Source: Luteirhabdus salina (GTDB lineage Bacteria > Bacteroidota > Bacteroidia > Flavobacteriales > Flavobacteriaceae). From it: a stretch of DNA of 64,000 bases. Below are positions 8,373 to 19,027 of this stretch, piece after piece (positions within the stretch are counted from its first letter, which is position 1; the number at the start of each line of letters is the position of its first letter). The notes below the pieces were generated by a model, which worked only from the letters and a program-made list of their open reading frames with translations, was not told the origin of the DNA and did no database searches. A program made the translations under genes and the position numbers. The stretch covers positions 186,001 to 250,000 of the forward strand of contig JALAHT010000003.1 in assembly GCA_025384855.1 (NCBI GenBank), in the 5' to 3' direction.

Positions 8373-8408
8373 TAGCCCGGATTTACGTTGAATTTTAAAT
8401 TCTAATGT

Positions 8409-11400
8409 ATGAGACGACTTGTACCCTACTTAATCCATGTACTAATATCATTACTGCTTCTCGTTGGTGCTACTAGCACGATGATGGCACAAGATGCAAC
8501 CTACGCTTCTCAAGTTACCTTCGAGGATCATGTAGACAATGCCACGAACGCCGTGGGCAACACTCCAGACTTTGCTACCTTGAATTCCTATGGCGGAATC
8601 GCCATCGGCATTGGTCAATTTTCAGGAGAATTGGAACTTGCTTTTCCCGAAGAAATTCCGGCGAATACGACAACCTATATTCGAATTGACCTCGATTCGG
8701 ATGTTTTGAATGCACTTTTAGGTGGTAGTCTTGGTGATTTATTGGCAGATATATTGGGAACCGTAGTTTTGGGAGATCATTATATTGATGTCGAAGCAAG
8801 AGATGGATCCAATACCGTTTTATCACGATCTTCTAGCCTACCCCTTAACGATGGCCGGTTAAGAATCGTTCAGGATGGTCAGCAAAACTTCTATATAGCA
8901 ATTACCCCAGACCAACCCTACGATCGCATTTATATTGAAGACAATACCGATGCGCTACTGTTGGGGACTACCAATAGTATGAATGTGTATAGCGCGTTTT
9001 ATTACACTGATAACCAATGTGCTATTAATCCGCTCTACACCGACTATGATGGTTCTGGAATTACATTGGATCTGTTAAATATTGGTGGCGCAGGAGTAAC
9101 AAATCCGCATCACGTAATCGATAATGATACAACAAACTTTTCTGAAATAAGCTTAGGGGTTGTTGGGGTTGCCGCTTCCATAGAACAGAATGTGTACTTC
9201 GCGAATCAATACCAACCTAGCGATAGTCTGGAAATCAAATTGAGTACCAATCCTACACTTGTAAATCTCGGATTGCTAAATAATGTGGAAGTCATTGCCT
9301 ACGATGGTACGAATGAAGTATTCTCCGAAAGTATTCAAACCTTTTTGACGGCCGATTTGCTAACGTTGCTTCAGAATGGTGAAACAGCTACCATTCCCAT
9401 CGGGCCCAATACAGTTTTTGATCGCGTAACGGTGCGTCTTTCATCTTTGTTGAACGTGAATATTGCGCAGTCTCTCGACCTATATGGAATAACAGTGATG
9501 GCGCCTCCAGCTCCTACTACTGAAAATGATTCGCAGATTTTCTGTGAAGTGAATGATCCTTCGGTTGAAGATTTACAGACAAATGAAACCAATGTACTAT
9601 GGTACCCTACTGAGGTAGTCATTACACCATTAGATCCATCCGATCCTTTAGTGGATGGCGAAACCTATTACGCAACACAAATAATTGATGGTTGTGAAAG
9701 CTCAGCTCGCTTAGCGGTTTCCGTGACGATTAACGATACCCCTACCCCAACGACCACCGAGACTGACCAGACCTTCTGCGCGGTCGACGAACCAACGGTG
9801 GCCGAACTTCAGGCGGATGGACCAAATATCACTTGGTACGATATGGCCGAGGACGGTACCGCCTATGACTCAACGGACGTTTTAGTAAGTGGACAGACCT
9901 ACTATGCCGCTTCCACAAACGCTACTGGATGTGAAAGCAGCATACGACTCGAGGTCATGGTAACGATCAACGATACCCCTACCCCAACGACCACCGACAC
10001 CGACCAAACCTTGTGTGCGGTCGACGATCCGACGGTGGCCGACCTTCAAGCGGATGGGCCAAATATCACCTGGTATGATATGGCAGAGGGTGGCACACCC
10101 TACGACCCTACGGACGCTTTAGTAAATGGACAGACCTATTATGCCGCTGCTACGAACACCACTGGATGTAAAAGCAGCACACGACTCGAGGTTACGGTAA
10201 CGATCAACGATACCCCTACACCGACGACCACCGACACCGACCAAACCTTCTGTGCGGTCGACGATCCGACGGTGGCCGACCTGCAGGCGGACGGCCCGAA
10301 CATTGTCTGGTACGACATGGCCGAAGACGGTACTGCCTATGATCCTACTGATGTACTGGAGGATGGACAGACCTACTATGCAGCCGCTACGAACACTACA
10401 GGATGTGAAAGCAACACACGACTTGAGGTCACGGTAACGATTAACGATACGCCTACCCCGACGACCACTGAGACCGACCAAGTCTTTTGCGCGGTCGACG
10501 AACCCACGGTGGCCGACCTTCAGGCGGACGGGCCGAACATTGTCTGGTACAATATGGCCGAAGGTGGTACTGCTTATGACCCATCGGATACATTAATCGG
10601 TGGACAGACTTACTATGCTTCAGCAACCGGAGCGACCGGTTGTGAGAGCTCGGAACGCTTGGCCGTCAATGTGACGATAGACGATACACCTACGCCGACC
10701 ACCACTAATATGAACCAAACCTTTTGTGCGGTCGACGAACCAACGGTGGCAGACCTACAGGCGGATGGCCCGAACATCGTCTGGTACGACATGGACGAAG
10801 GCGGCACCGCCTACGACCCAACAGATACATTAATTGATGGGCAGATCTATTATGCTTCAGCAAACGGATCATCAGGCTGTGAAAGCTCAGAACGTCTAGC
10901 GGTAACGGTAACGATTAACGATACCCCGGCCCCAACTACCGATAACGAAACCCAGGTTTTCTGTACTACAGAAAATCCAACCATTGCCGATTTACAAGCC
11001 GATGGTAATACCCTTATCTGGTATGATATGCCAGAAGGCGGTACTCCCTATGCGGCTACTGACCCTCTGGTTGATGGAGTAACCTACTATGCCTCGGCAA
11101 CAGATGCCAGCGGCTGTGAAAGTTCAGAACGACTTGCGATTACTGTCGAAATCAATGAGGGATCTAGTCCGACCATTACTTCAAATGCTAGTGGCGAAAC
11201 CTGTTTAGAAACAACTATCACGTATACCACGGAAGAAGGAAACGCAAATTACCTATGGTCTGTTACCGGAGGATTGGTAACGGATGGTGGCGGGGCAACC
11301 GATTCGTTTATAACAGTTCAGTGGATTTCTTTGGAAGATACTTCGGTGTCGGTTTCCTATGAACCTATGAACGACTGCAATACGGGCGAGGAAGTTACAT

Positions 11401-12062
11401 TCATAGAAACTGTAGTGGTGTGTGCCGATATCACGATATCTAAAACGGTGAATGAAGAATCACCGGTGATTGGCGATGAGGTACAATACACGATTTCGGT
11501 CACAAATGAAGGTTCTAACGATTTTCAAATGCTAGAAATATCCGAGAATATTCCTAGCGGACTGGAATTGATTAATTTCAACACCACTTTAGGCACATAC
11601 AATCCGAATACTGGTGTATGGATGATCGATCTATTGCCGTCTTCACAAACAGCAACATTAACGATAGCTGCGGAAGTCCTCGGTTCTGGTGATTATACGA
11701 ATATCGCTTCGATTGTTTCATCAGATCCAGTCGATGAGAATAGCGGGAACAATTCTTCAGAAGTTACCTTAACCCCACAATGCTTAACGGTGTATAATGA
11801 ATTCTCTCCGAATTCTGATGGTATCAATGACCAATTCACCATAACATGCATTGAAAACTACCCCAACAATGAGTTGAAGGTATTCAATCGCTATGGTAGT
11901 CTGGTGTATCGAAAACAGGGCTATGAAAACGATTGGGAAGGAATTTCGAATGTTGATAGCGGTCAGGATAGTGATGGGCTTCCTACGGGTACTTATTACT
12001 ACGTATTGGAGCTTGACAGAAATGCTGAACCGAAATCAGGATGGATCTACCTGATGAAGTAA
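8409..12062 (+). CDS. T9SS-exported surface protein with seven Ig-like repeats and a CHU_C-type sorting domain
   Basis: 1217 residues: signal peptide (1-28), a beta-rich N-terminal region of about 330 residues, then seven Ig-like units of about 79 residues (roughly 364-913; CHU_C-associated Ig_7 type, each with a conserved FC and a GCESS Cys pair and a WYD core). A further Ig-like segment and a DUF11-like repeat (about 1010-1120) follow, and last a gliding motility-associated C-terminal domain starting NEFSPNSDGINDQF and ending GTYYYVL plus WIYLMK. The C-terminal domain directs type IX secretion, so the protein is exposed or released as an adhesin or matrix protein. The PorP/SprF gene starts 32 bp downstream, the usual partner of type-B CTD proteins. 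Confidence 0.93.
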   Translation: MRRLVPYLIHVLISLLLLVGATSTMMAQDATYASQVTFEDHVDNATNAVGNTPDFATLNSYGGIAIGIGQFSGELELAFPEEIPANTTTYIRIDLDSDVLNALLGGSLGDLLADILGTVVLGDHYIDVEARDGSNTVLSRSSSLPLNDGRLRIVQDGQQNFYIAITPDQPYDRIYIEDNTDALLLGTTNSMNVYSAFYYTDNQCAINPLYTDYDGSGITLDLLNIGGAGVTNPHHVIDNDTTNFSEISLGVVGVAASIEQNVYFANQYQPSDSLEIKLSTNPTLVNLGLLNNVEVIAYDGTNEVFSESIQTFLTADLLTLLQNGETATIPIGPNTVFDRVTVRLSSLLNVNIAQSLDLYGITVMAPPAPTTENDSQIFCEVNDPSVEDLQTNETNVLWYPTEVVITPLDPSDPLVDGETYYATQIIDGCESSARLAVSVTINDTPTPTTTETDQTFCAVDEPTVAELQADGPNITWYDMAEDGTAYDSTDVLVSGQTYYAASTNATGCESSIRLEVMVTINDTPTPTTTDTDQTLCAVDDPTVADLQADGPNITWYDMAEGGTPYDPTDALVNGQTYYAAATNTTGCKSSTRLEVTVTINDTPTPTTTDTDQTFCAVDDPTVADLQADGPNIVWYDMAEDGTAYDPTDVLEDGQTYYAAATNTTGCESNTRLEVTVTINDTPTPTTTETDQVFCAVDEPTVADLQADGPNIVWYNMAEGGTAYDPSDTLIGGQTYYASATGATGCESSERLAVNVTIDDTPTPTTTNMNQTFCAVDEPTVADLQADGPNIVWYDMDEGGTAYDPTDTLIDGQIYYASANGSSGCESSERLAVTVTINDTPAPTTDNETQVFCTTENPTIADLQADGNTLIWYDMPEGGTPYAATDPLVDGVTYYASATDASGCESSERLAITVEINEGSSPTITSNASGETCLETTITYTTEEGNANYLWSVTGGLVTDGGGATDSFITVQWISLEDTSVSVSYEPMNDCNTGEEVTFIETVVVCADITISKTVNEESPVIGDEVQYTISVTNEGSNDFQMLEISENIPSGLELINFNTTLGTYNPNTGVWMIDLLPSSQTATLTIAAEVLGSGDYTNIASIVSSDPVDENSGNNSSEVTLTPQCLTVYNEFSPNSDGINDQFTITCIENYPNNELKVFNRYGSLVYRKQGYENDWEGISNVDSGQDSDGLPTGTYYYVLELDRNAEPKSGWIYLMK
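9726..11147 (+). repeat. Tandem 237-bp repeats encoding Ig-like units (six in frame)
   Basis: Six units of exactly 237 bp start at 9726, 9963, 10200, 10437, 10674 and 10911. The first five are near-identical at DNA level, with blocks such as GCGGTCGACGA and GGCCGACCT recurring. The sixth, and a partial-match unit just before 9726, have diverged. Differences within the five central units are mosaic (AEDG versus AEGG; ETD versus DTD), as expected from recombination or gene conversion. Copy number is likely to vary between strains. Confidence 0.93.
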
Positions 12063-12093
12063 TTATCCCAAATTTTCACCAAAACGCTACATC

Positions 12094-13020
12094 ATGAAAT
12101 CATTTTATATATCATTTTCAATCATTTTAGTTACGCTGCTGAGTGCAACCAAAGGCTTTAGCCAACAGGATGCACAGTACACGCAATATCTTTACAACAC
12201 CATGAGTATCAACCCTGCCTATGCAGGTTCGTTACAGATATTGGATATCGTTGGAACCTATCGCGACCAATGGGTTGGGATAGACGGCGCTCCCACCACT
12301 CAAAACCTCGGGATACATTCCGCCTTAAGAAATGAAAAAATCGGATTAGGGCTAAATGTTTCCCACGATAAATTGGGACCTTCACGAGAAGTGTTGGTCA
12401 ATGGAAACTTTTCGTATCGCCTTCAGCTCACTCCAACCCTCAAGTTACGATTGGGCCTAAAGGCTGGTGCCGACATTTTGAACGTTGATTTCACCGAAGG
12501 CCAATTTCAAAACCCGAACGATCCTGTACTCGGCATGAACGTTGACAACCGAACGACGTTGACATTGGGTGCCGGAGGATATCTATATTCCGATTCTTGG
12601 CACCTGGGGCTATCAGTTCCTGACTTCATCACCAATGATTTTTATGATGACATGGATCAGTCCGTTTCCAAAGAAGAGTTACAGTATTATCTAATCGGAG
12701 GATACGTATTCGATTTAAATCCGAATTTCCGCTTCAAGCCTGCATTTCTGATGAAATATTTAGAGGGTGCTCCCCTTGTAGTGGATGTTTCTGCAAATAT
12801 ATTGTTTCGGGATCAGTTCACCTTTGGCGTCTCCTATCGTTATGAAGATGCCGTTAGCGGTGTGGCCGGAATACAGGTGCTTCCAAGCATATTTGTAGGG
12901 TATTCGTACGACTATACTCTTACGGAATTAAACGACGTAAACAACGGTACACACGAAATTGTCTTGCGTTTCACCCTAAACGAACGAAATAGAAATATTA
13001 ACTCACCTCGCTTCTTTTAA
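12094..13020 (+). CDS. PorP/SprF family outer-membrane beta-barrel protein
   Basis: 308 residues with a signal peptide (1-23, ending FSQ) and the family opening QDAQYTQYLYNTMSINPAYAGS. Alternating beta-strand pattern runs to the end, with closing strands FTFGVSYRY and IFVGYSYDYT typical of the family. PorP/SprF proteins are outer-membrane partners of the type IX secretion system and are needed for surface attachment of type-B CTD proteins such as SprB. Here it is almost certainly dedicated to the upstream 1217-residue protein, with a 31-bp spacing that suggests one transcript. The PorE-like gene starts 11 bp downstream. Confidence 0.94.
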   Translation: MKSFYISFSIILVTLLSATKGFSQQDAQYTQYLYNTMSINPAYAGSLQILDIVGTYRDQWVGIDGAPTTQNLGIHSALRNEKIGLGLNVSHDKLGPSREVLVNGNFSYRLQLTPTLKLRLGLKAGADILNVDFTEGQFQNPNDPVLGMNVDNRTTLTLGAGGYLYSDSWHLGLSVPDFITNDFYDDMDQSVSKEELQYYLIGGYVFDLNPNFRFKPAFLMKYLEGAPLVVDVSANILFRDQFTFGVSYRYEDAVSGVAGIQVLPSIFVGYSYDYTLTELNDVNNGTHEIVLRFTLNERNRNINSPRFF

Positions 13021-13031
13021 AACCTATTACG

Positions 13032-14969
13032 ATGAAACTAGTCACCACACTCTTACTTATGATGGCTGTATTTACGCTTTCGGCACAAAGTGGCGTAAAT
13101 AAGGCGAACGATCTTTTTGAAAAAAAAGCTTATGTAAAAGCAACTAAATTATATAAGGACGTTATCGAATCTGATGAGGAGATAACTACCGAAACCCTTC
13201 TGAAAGCGGCTGATGCGCATTACTACATCAATGAGCACCGAGAAGCAGCTCAGATTTATGAAAAGGCCCAATTATTAAGTAGTAGCGATTTGGGGGAGCC
13301 TTTTCTGCTGCGCTATTATCAGTCGCTTCGAGGGATTCGGGAATACGAAAGAGCCGACGCGCTCTATCGGGAATATCTGCAAAGCGCAAACAAAACAGTA
13401 CAGCTTCAAGAGTATGAAGAAGCGGTACGAAAATTCGATTCCCTTCGAAAGGACGACACTCCTTCGCAGCATGTGCTTCAGAATTTGGATATCAATACAG
13501 AATATTCCGAATTTTCCCCGATCTATTACGATAACAAAGTTATTTTCAGCTCTTCAAGGCCGGGAGCCTCAAAAGAACTATATGCATGGAATCAGCAACC
13601 TTACCTAAGCTTATTCGTAGCGGATAAAACTGAGGATGGCACCCTTCAAAATGTTGAGATATTTTCGAAACAGGTGGGTACCAATTATCACGATGCTACT
13701 ATTGCCTTTGTACCCGATACCGATAGGGTGTTTTTCACCACCAGTAATGTTGAAAAAAACAAGTTGGTTTTGGATGGGAATAATACTAATAATTTTAAAC
13801 TATATACCGGTACAATTCAAAACGGTGTTATTTCGAATAAAGAAGAAGTTCACTTCAATAGCAACACCTATTCTGTGGGTCATCCTGCGGTAAGCCCTGA
13901 TGGAAAGTACCTGGTTTTCGCTTCCGATATGCCGGGTGGTTATGGTGAAGCCGACCTTTATTTTTGTAAGATATATGAAGATGGTATGCTTTCCGACCCA
14001 CAAAATCTAGGTCCGAAGGTGAACACTTGGGGGAACGATTTCTTTCCTTATATTGCAGATCAAACATTATATTTTTCATCCGATGGTCGCGTTGGTTTTG
14101 GAGGTTTGGATTTGTATGAAACAGCCTTCACTCCTAAAACCGGTTTCTTACAACCCAACAATTTGGGGAAAGGAATTAATAGTGTAGCCGACGATTTCGG
14201 TTATATTCTGAATCCGGAAGACAATACGGGCTACGTCTCATCCAATCGCACTACGGGAATGGGCGACGACGATATCTATTATTTTTCTAGAATTCCCTTG
14301 GAATGCAACCAATGGCTCACGGGAACAGTGCAGGATGTCACGACCAAGCGACCAATTTTTAATGTGAGTGTAGTCGTAACCGATACCGAAGGAAATGAAC
14401 TGGAAACTACGGTTACCGATGCTGCAGGTGAATTTATAATGAGTCAACCATGTAGTGAAGAATACGTTATCGTCGCCAATAAAAGTGGTTATTTCGAATC
14501 TAGCCAACGTGCCAATACAGGTAAACAGGACGATGGTAAAGCAGATCCTGTTTCAATGTGGTTGAAGAATGCCGAAGAAAAGATTGTTCAGGATGCCGAA
14601 ACGGGTGAGGAAAAAATAGACCTTGCCCCTATCTTTTTTCAGTACGACAAATCGAAAGTCACTCCTAAAGCCGCCGTTGTTTTGGATGAGGCGGTCGATT
14701 TAATGAAGAAATATCCTGAAATGGTTATTAAAATTGAAGCACACACCGACGCAAGAGGTTCTGCCGACTATAATTTGAAGTTGTCAGATAAAAGAGCGAA
14801 GGCAACTAAGGCATACTTACATTCCCAAGGTATTGCCGAAGAACGCATTATGAGTGCGAAAGGCTTTGGTGAATCCCAACCATTGAATGATTGCCTAGAT
14901 GGAACAAAGTGCAGCGAAAATGAACACGCTGTGAACCGACGATCAAACTTCATCATACTCGAACGTTGA
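13032..14969 (+). CDS. PorE-like OmpA family protein with TPR, PD40 beta-propeller and CarboxypepD_reg-like domains
   Basis: 645 residues: signal peptide (1-19), TPR-like helices (about 20-135), PD40/WD40-like strands (about 150-415, for example SPDGKYLVFASDMPGGYGEADLYF), a carboxypeptidase-regulatory-like beta sandwich (about 425-510), and a C-terminal OmpA peptidoglycan-binding domain (about 530-645, containing EAHTDARGS and NRRSNF). This order is that of PorE, which links the T9SS to peptidoglycan. Many flavobacteria carry several paralogs next to SprF genes. It is the third gene of the adhesin operon. Unlike PorE itself it has no clear lipobox. Confidence 0.9.
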   Translation: MKLVTTLLLMMAVFTLSAQSGVNKANDLFEKKAYVKATKLYKDVIESDEEITTETLLKAADAHYYINEHREAAQIYEKAQLLSSSDLGEPFLLRYYQSLRGIREYERADALYREYLQSANKTVQLQEYEEAVRKFDSLRKDDTPSQHVLQNLDINTEYSEFSPIYYDNKVIFSSSRPGASKELYAWNQQPYLSLFVADKTEDGTLQNVEIFSKQVGTNYHDATIAFVPDTDRVFFTTSNVEKNKLVLDGNNTNNFKLYTGTIQNGVISNKEEVHFNSNTYSVGHPAVSPDGKYLVFASDMPGGYGEADLYFCKIYEDGMLSDPQNLGPKVNTWGNDFFPYIADQTLYFSSDGRVGFGGLDLYETAFTPKTGFLQPNNLGKGINSVADDFGYILNPEDNTGYVSSNRTTGMGDDDIYYFSRIPLECNQWLTGTVQDVTTKRPIFNVSVVVTDTEGNELETTVTDAAGEFIMSQPCSEEYVIVANKSGYFESSQRANTGKQDDGKADPVSMWLKNAEEKIVQDAETGEEKIDLAPIFFQYDKSKVTPKAAVVLDEAVDLMKKYPEMVIKIEAHTDARGSADYNLKLSDKRAKATKAYLHSQGIAEERIMSAKGFGESQPLNDCLDGTKCSENEHAVNRRSNFIILER

Positions 14970-15008
14970 TTTTTATGAACAAAACACCTAACTTTAAGTC
15001 AAATTGCT

Positions 15009-15728
15009 ATGTCACAACGCTACATAAATTCTTCCGAAAGGATACTGGATGACAGGGGTCATGCCAACCTTAGCTATGTATCCGATACGCCGGTTACCAA
15101 AGAACTGGTAGAGGGTATCTTGAAAATTACTGAAATAACGGTAAAACCAGGAATGGGATTCCTTCCCCACTTACATAAAGGAATCGACCTTATTACTATT
15201 CCTCTTGAAGGGAAATTGGAACGGGTAAACAGCACTGGTGAAAGCTACGTGATGGAAAGAGGAACTGTAAATGTACTTCAAACTGGTTGGGGAATCCAAC
15301 ACTACGAATACAACAAATCCTGTAGTACGGAACTGAAATGCGTCGAATTGGAATTCAGAAATGCCAAGTTAACAAAACCTCGTAATAGGCTTTATGTCAC
15401 CGACCCGAAACCCAATACCATTAAACGCCTTTTGAATTGTAAAAGGGATGATGAGAACGGATCTTATGGTTATTCCGTCTTAAGTGTTAACCTTGAAGCC
15501 GGCAGTTCTAAACGATTTATCAAAGAAAGCGAGTCGCACGAGGTGGTATTTTATATCATCGATGGACTCATAAGAATTGGAGAACATCTTTTGCTATCGG
15601 GTGATACTTTTGTATGTAATAGCGATATTACCTGCGATGTATTTTGCAAAACGGCCTCGCATTTTATCGTAGCCGAAATTCGAAGACCAAGGAAATCGGT
15701 TGATTGGGGTCCATTTGGTGTTTCCTAG
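15009..15728 (+). CDS. Pirin family (bicupin) protein
   Basis: 239 residues. The N-terminal cupin has the pirin metal-site pattern: H54 and H56 in PHLHKGID, H98 and E100 in GIQHYEYN, with the LITIPLEGKLERVNS strand between. The C-terminal half (about 145-239) is a degenerate second cupin. Pirins are iron-binding cytosolic proteins. Some have quercetinase activity and others act as redox-linked cofactors, and the role here is unknown. The gene starts 39 bp after the OmpA gene but is unlikely to be functionally linked. Confidence 0.85.
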   Translation: MSQRYINSSERILDDRGHANLSYVSDTPVTKELVEGILKITEITVKPGMGFLPHLHKGIDLITIPLEGKLERVNSTGESYVMERGTVNVLQTGWGIQHYEYNKSCSTELKCVELEFRNAKLTKPRNRLYVTDPKPNTIKRLLNCKRDDENGSYGYSVLSVNLEAGSSKRFIKESESHEVVFYIIDGLIRIGEHLLLSGDTFVCNSDITCDVFCKTASHFIVAEIRRPRKSVDWGPFGVS

Positions 15729-15863
15729 CCGATGTCATTCTATATAAAAACGCAATTTAATATGTATTGCGAAGCATACTAGGTAGTTGCCTACCATTAC
15801 ATCCTGCATTGATTTGTACATTGAAATTCTGTACTTTTAGATTTCATTTGAAAGCCTTCACCT

Positions 15864-18800
15864 ATGCAGAAAGTCACTACCCTATTTTTCCTACTTTTCA
15901 TATCCATACTCACAGCCCAAACCGTTAACGACTATTTCGAACCGCTCACGTACCGAAATATCGGTCCGTTCCGAGGCGGCAGATCGGTCGCGGTTAGTGG
16001 TGTAATTGGCGATCCCCTCACCTATTATATGGGAACCACTGGTGGCGGTCTTTGGAAAACCACCGATGCTGGCCAACGTTGGGAAAATATTTCCGATGGT
16101 TATTTTAAAACAGGATCGGTCGGAGCGGTCGCCGTGTCCTCTTCAAATCCTAATATCGTGTATGTTGGCATGGGCGAACATGCCGTGCGCGGTGTTATGA
16201 CCTCCTATGGCGATGGTGTCTATAAAAGTACCGATGGCGGAAAAACATGGGGACATCTAGGCTTGGAAGCCACGCAGCATATTGCTCGAATCGTGATACA
16301 CCCTACGAATCCAGATATCGTCTATGTAGCTGCGCAAGGAGCATTACACGCCCCAACTGAAGAACGCGGTGTTTATAAATCAACAGACGGAGGCGATACT
16401 TGGGAAAAAACCTTATTTGTAAACAACACAACGGGAAGCACAGAGCTATCGATGAATCCTGATAATCCACGTGAACTTTATACAGCTATGTGGCATCACC
16501 AACGAACCCCATGGCAGGTCATTAGCGGTGGTGAAGGTAGTGGTTTGTATAAAAGTACGGATGCAGGTGAAACCTGGAAACCTATTCATAATGGGTTGCC
16601 GGAGGAAAAGGGAAAAATGGCGATTGCGGTAAGTCCAGCGAATACCGATAAAGTATATGCACTTATTGAAAGCGACACCCAACAGGATAAGGGCGGTCTT
16701 TTCGTTTCGAACAACCGTGGCGAAAGTTGGACAATGGTCAGTGGCGATAATCGCTTAACGCAACGCGCTTGGTACTATATTGAAGTTTTTGCCGATCCTA
16801 AGAATGAAAATAAAGTCTATGTGCTAAGCGCACCTGCCCTACGCTCTATCGATAGCGGAAAGACTTGGGAACGACTTACGGGAACCCATGGCGATTTCCA
16901 CGATTTGTGGATCAATCCCGAGAACACAAAAAACATGGTGATCGCAAACGATGGCGGTGCGGCGATTTCTTTCGACCATGGCGAGACCTGGTCGACCCAG
17001 ATGAACATGCCCACGGCACAGCTCTATCGGGTGAATGCAGATAACCTATTTCCATATAACCTATATTCCGGTCAGCAGGACAACACTTCCCTTCGCATTC
17101 AAAATATGGCGCTGCAAAGCGATGGGATTTCAGAGGAACACTGGACCGCTGCTGCGGGTGGTGAAAGTGCATTTCTAGCCTTCGATGAAGATAATCCTAC
17201 CCACACTTACGGTGGAAGTTATCTAGGGACGATCGAACGTTTGGATATGAAGAGTAAAGCGAGTACGAATATCATGCAGGCACCCATCCAATATCTAGGG
17301 ATGGAAGCTCGAGACATGAAGTATTTGTTTAACTGGAATGCTCCTATCGTCTATTCGCAACATAATAAAGGAACCGTATACCATGCGTCGCAGAAAGTAT
17401 TGAAAACGACGGATAAAGGCATTACTTGGACTGAGATTTCACCCGACCTGACGCGAGATATAGATGCCAAACAAGGAAAAGGAGGTGCTCCTTACACGAA
17501 TGAGGCCGTTGGCGCCGAAAACTACGGAACGATCAGCTATTTGGTAGAGTCGCACCATCAGGAAGGGGAATTGTGGAGCGGTAGCGATGATGGAAAAGTT
17601 TACCTCACTAGAAACGGCGGTGAAGATTGGGTGGATGTCACGCCTAAAAATCTAGGTGAAACCTTGGTAAACGCTATTGAAATTTCGCCTTCAAACCCTG
17701 GAACGGCGTATTTGGCAACAACTAAGTATAAATTTAATGATTACACTCCTGCCCTCTTCAAAACGACGAATTATGGGAAATCGTGGACGAAAATTAATGA
17801 AGGTATCCCATATGGCTCTTTTACAAGAGTGGTGCGCGAAGACCCTGCCGATTCTGATATTCTATATGCTGGAACGGAAACAGGTATATATATCTCCTTC
17901 AACAAAGGAGCAAATTGGGAGCCCTTTCAATTAAACTTACCGGTGACACCAATTTTAGATCTCAAGGTACATCAAGGTGACCTTTTGGTTGCGACCAGTG
18001 GTCGTTCGTTTTGGGTGTTGGATGATATTCAAGTTCTTTCGGAATATGAATCGAATACAAATAAGGTGAAGCTGTACCGTCCTGAACCAACTATATACGG
18101 TTCTTGGCGTAGCCCGCTATCGCAAAGCGATTATAAAGGTGATGGTACTGATGCTTTTAAGGGTGTAAACCCGGCCAATGGTGTGGTGTTGTATTATTAT
18201 CTTCCGGAATCGATGAAGGATGAAGACCTTACCCTTGAAGTGAAAGATGCTAGCGGAAAAGTAATTCGTAGCGTCACTTCAAAAAAAGAAAAAAATAGTC
18301 CAACGCTTTCGGCTGAAGCCGGTTTAAACCGTTTTGTGTGGGATACGCGCTACCCTTCCTTGGAAGAAGTTCCTGACGTAAATATTGAAGGTAGCTTTCG
18401 AGGGCGAAAAGTAGCGCCAGGCACCTATTCCATAGTATTAAATATTGGAACTGTTTCTGAAACAGTGGAAGCGATCATCAAACCAAATCCATTACACGAT
18501 ACCACCCCAGCGCAATTTTCGGAATACGACCAATTCATGAGTGAAGTAAGCGCAAATGTAACTGAAATGCATACGATGGTGAATGCATTGTACAAAGCGA
18601 ATAAAGAGCTTGAAACATTACTACCTACCTTAGAAAATAAAGCCTTGCGTTCGGAAGGAGAACAATTGAAAAAGCGAATTGATGCGTGGGATGAACAAAT
18701 GATTCAACGAAAATCGATAGCGTATGACGATGTGGTGAATTTTGAAAATAAGTTTACCGCCCAATATGTCTTTATGATGAATCAAACGGAGAGCAGTTTA

Positions 18801-18959
18801 CCACGCGTTACAAAGGCTGCCCGCGAGCGTAAACAAGAACTGGATCAGCAATGGAACGCGTTGAAAAGTGAAGGACAGACATTGATGAACTCCGCTATTC
18901 CTTCGTACAACCAAAAACTCTGGGAAGCCGGCATCGGGGCGATTCCTGTGAGGAAATAG
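15864..18959 (+). CDS. Secreted sortilin/VPS10-like BNR-repeat beta-propeller protein (paralog 1)
   Basis: 1031 residues with a signal peptide (1-19, ending LTAQ). Residues 30-720 contain many BNR/Asp-box-type repeats of the form SxDGGxTW (for example [25 protein letters not shown]), building one or two propellers as in VPS10/sortilin-like bacterial exoproteins. The C-terminal 280 residues add a FlgD-like beta domain and a helical coiled region rich in Glu and Lys. No CHU_C or type-A sorting domain is visible. Families with this architecture are often labelled glycosyl hydrolase without evidence, and the substrate is unknown. A paralog with the same architecture lies at 28994. A strong hairpin terminator follows the stop. 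Confidence 0.85.
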   Translation: MQKVTTLFFLLFISILTAQTVNDYFEPLTYRNIGPFRGGRSVAVSGVIGDPLTYYMGTTGGGLWKTTDAGQRWENISDGYFKTGSVGAVAVSSSNPNIVYVGMGEHAVRGVMTSYGDGVYKSTDGGKTWGHLGLEATQHIARIVIHPTNPDIVYVAAQGALHAPTEERGVYKSTDGGDTWEKTLFVNNTTGSTELSMNPDNPRELYTAMWHHQRTPWQVISGGEGSGLYKSTDAGETWKPIHNGLPEEKGKMAIAVSPANTDKVYALIESDTQQDKGGLFVSNNRGESWTMVSGDNRLTQRAWYYIEVFADPKNENKVYVLSAPALRSIDSGKTWERLTGTHGDFHDLWINPENTKNMVIANDGGAAISFDHGETWSTQMNMPTAQLYRVNADNLFPYNLYSGQQDNTSLRIQNMALQSDGISEEHWTAAAGGESAFLAFDEDNPTHTYGGSYLGTIERLDMKSKASTNIMQAPIQYLGMEARDMKYLFNWNAPIVYSQHNKGTVYHASQKVLKTTDKGITWTEISPDLTRDIDAKQGKGGAPYTNEAVGAENYGTISYLVESHHQEGELWSGSDDGKVYLTRNGGEDWVDVTPKNLGETLVNAIEISPSNPGTAYLATTKYKFNDYTPALFKTTNYGKSWTKINEGIPYGSFTRVVREDPADSDILYAGTETGIYISFNKGANWEPFQLNLPVTPILDLKVHQGDLLVATSGRSFWVLDDIQVLSEYESNTNKVKLYRPEPTIYGSWRSPLSQSDYKGDGTDAFKGVNPANGVVLYYYLPESMKDEDLTLEVKDASGKVIRSVTSKKEKNSPTLSAEAGLNRFVWDTRYPSLEEVPDVNIEGSFRGRKVAPGTYSIVLNIGTVSETVEAIIKPNPLHDTTPAQFSEYDQFMSEVSANVTEMHTMVNALYKANKELETLLPTLENKALRSEGEQLKKRIDAWDEQMIQRKSIAYDDVVNFENKFTAQYVFMMNQTESSLPRVTKAARERKQELDQQWNALKSEGQTLMNSAIPSYNQKLWEAGIGAIPVRK

Positions 18960-18974
18960 GATATTATATTTCTA

Positions 18975-19008
18975 CAAAAAAGCCACTTTGCAAGAAGTGG
19001 CTTTTTCT
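18975..19008. terminator. Bidirectional intrinsic terminator between convergent genes
   Basis: The stem AGCCACTT (18981-18988) / AAGTGGCT (18995-19002) is flanked by an A-run before it and a T-run after it, so it can end both the beta-propeller gene and the convergent Bax inhibitor-1 gene. Confidence 0.85.
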
Positions 19009-19027
19009 TTTTATATATCGAAATAGT

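Larger units (their letters stand above)
7971..8408. other. Divergent intergenic region, 438 bp, upstream of the adhesin cluster
   Basis: No ORF longer than about 10 codons was seen. The right half holds a -7-like box TATCTTCG at 8253-8260, giving a leader of roughly 140 nt, and a perfect 7-bp inverted repeat GATACCA / TGGTATC (8354-8372) about 36 nt before the ATG. The left half carries a small AACGTT-centred palindrome near 8029. The size and structure suggest regulated transcription of the adhesin operon. Confidence 0.45.

Noticed and set aside
10119-10481. 120-codon antisense frame in the adhesin repeats
   Set aside because: It is a shadow produced by the repeated coding units; the sense frame is clearly protein-coding and the antisense product has no plausible features.
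9726-11147. CRISPR-like or satellite repeat
   Set aside because: The 237-bp units are adjacent with no spacers and are in frame within a large gene, so they are protein domain repeats.
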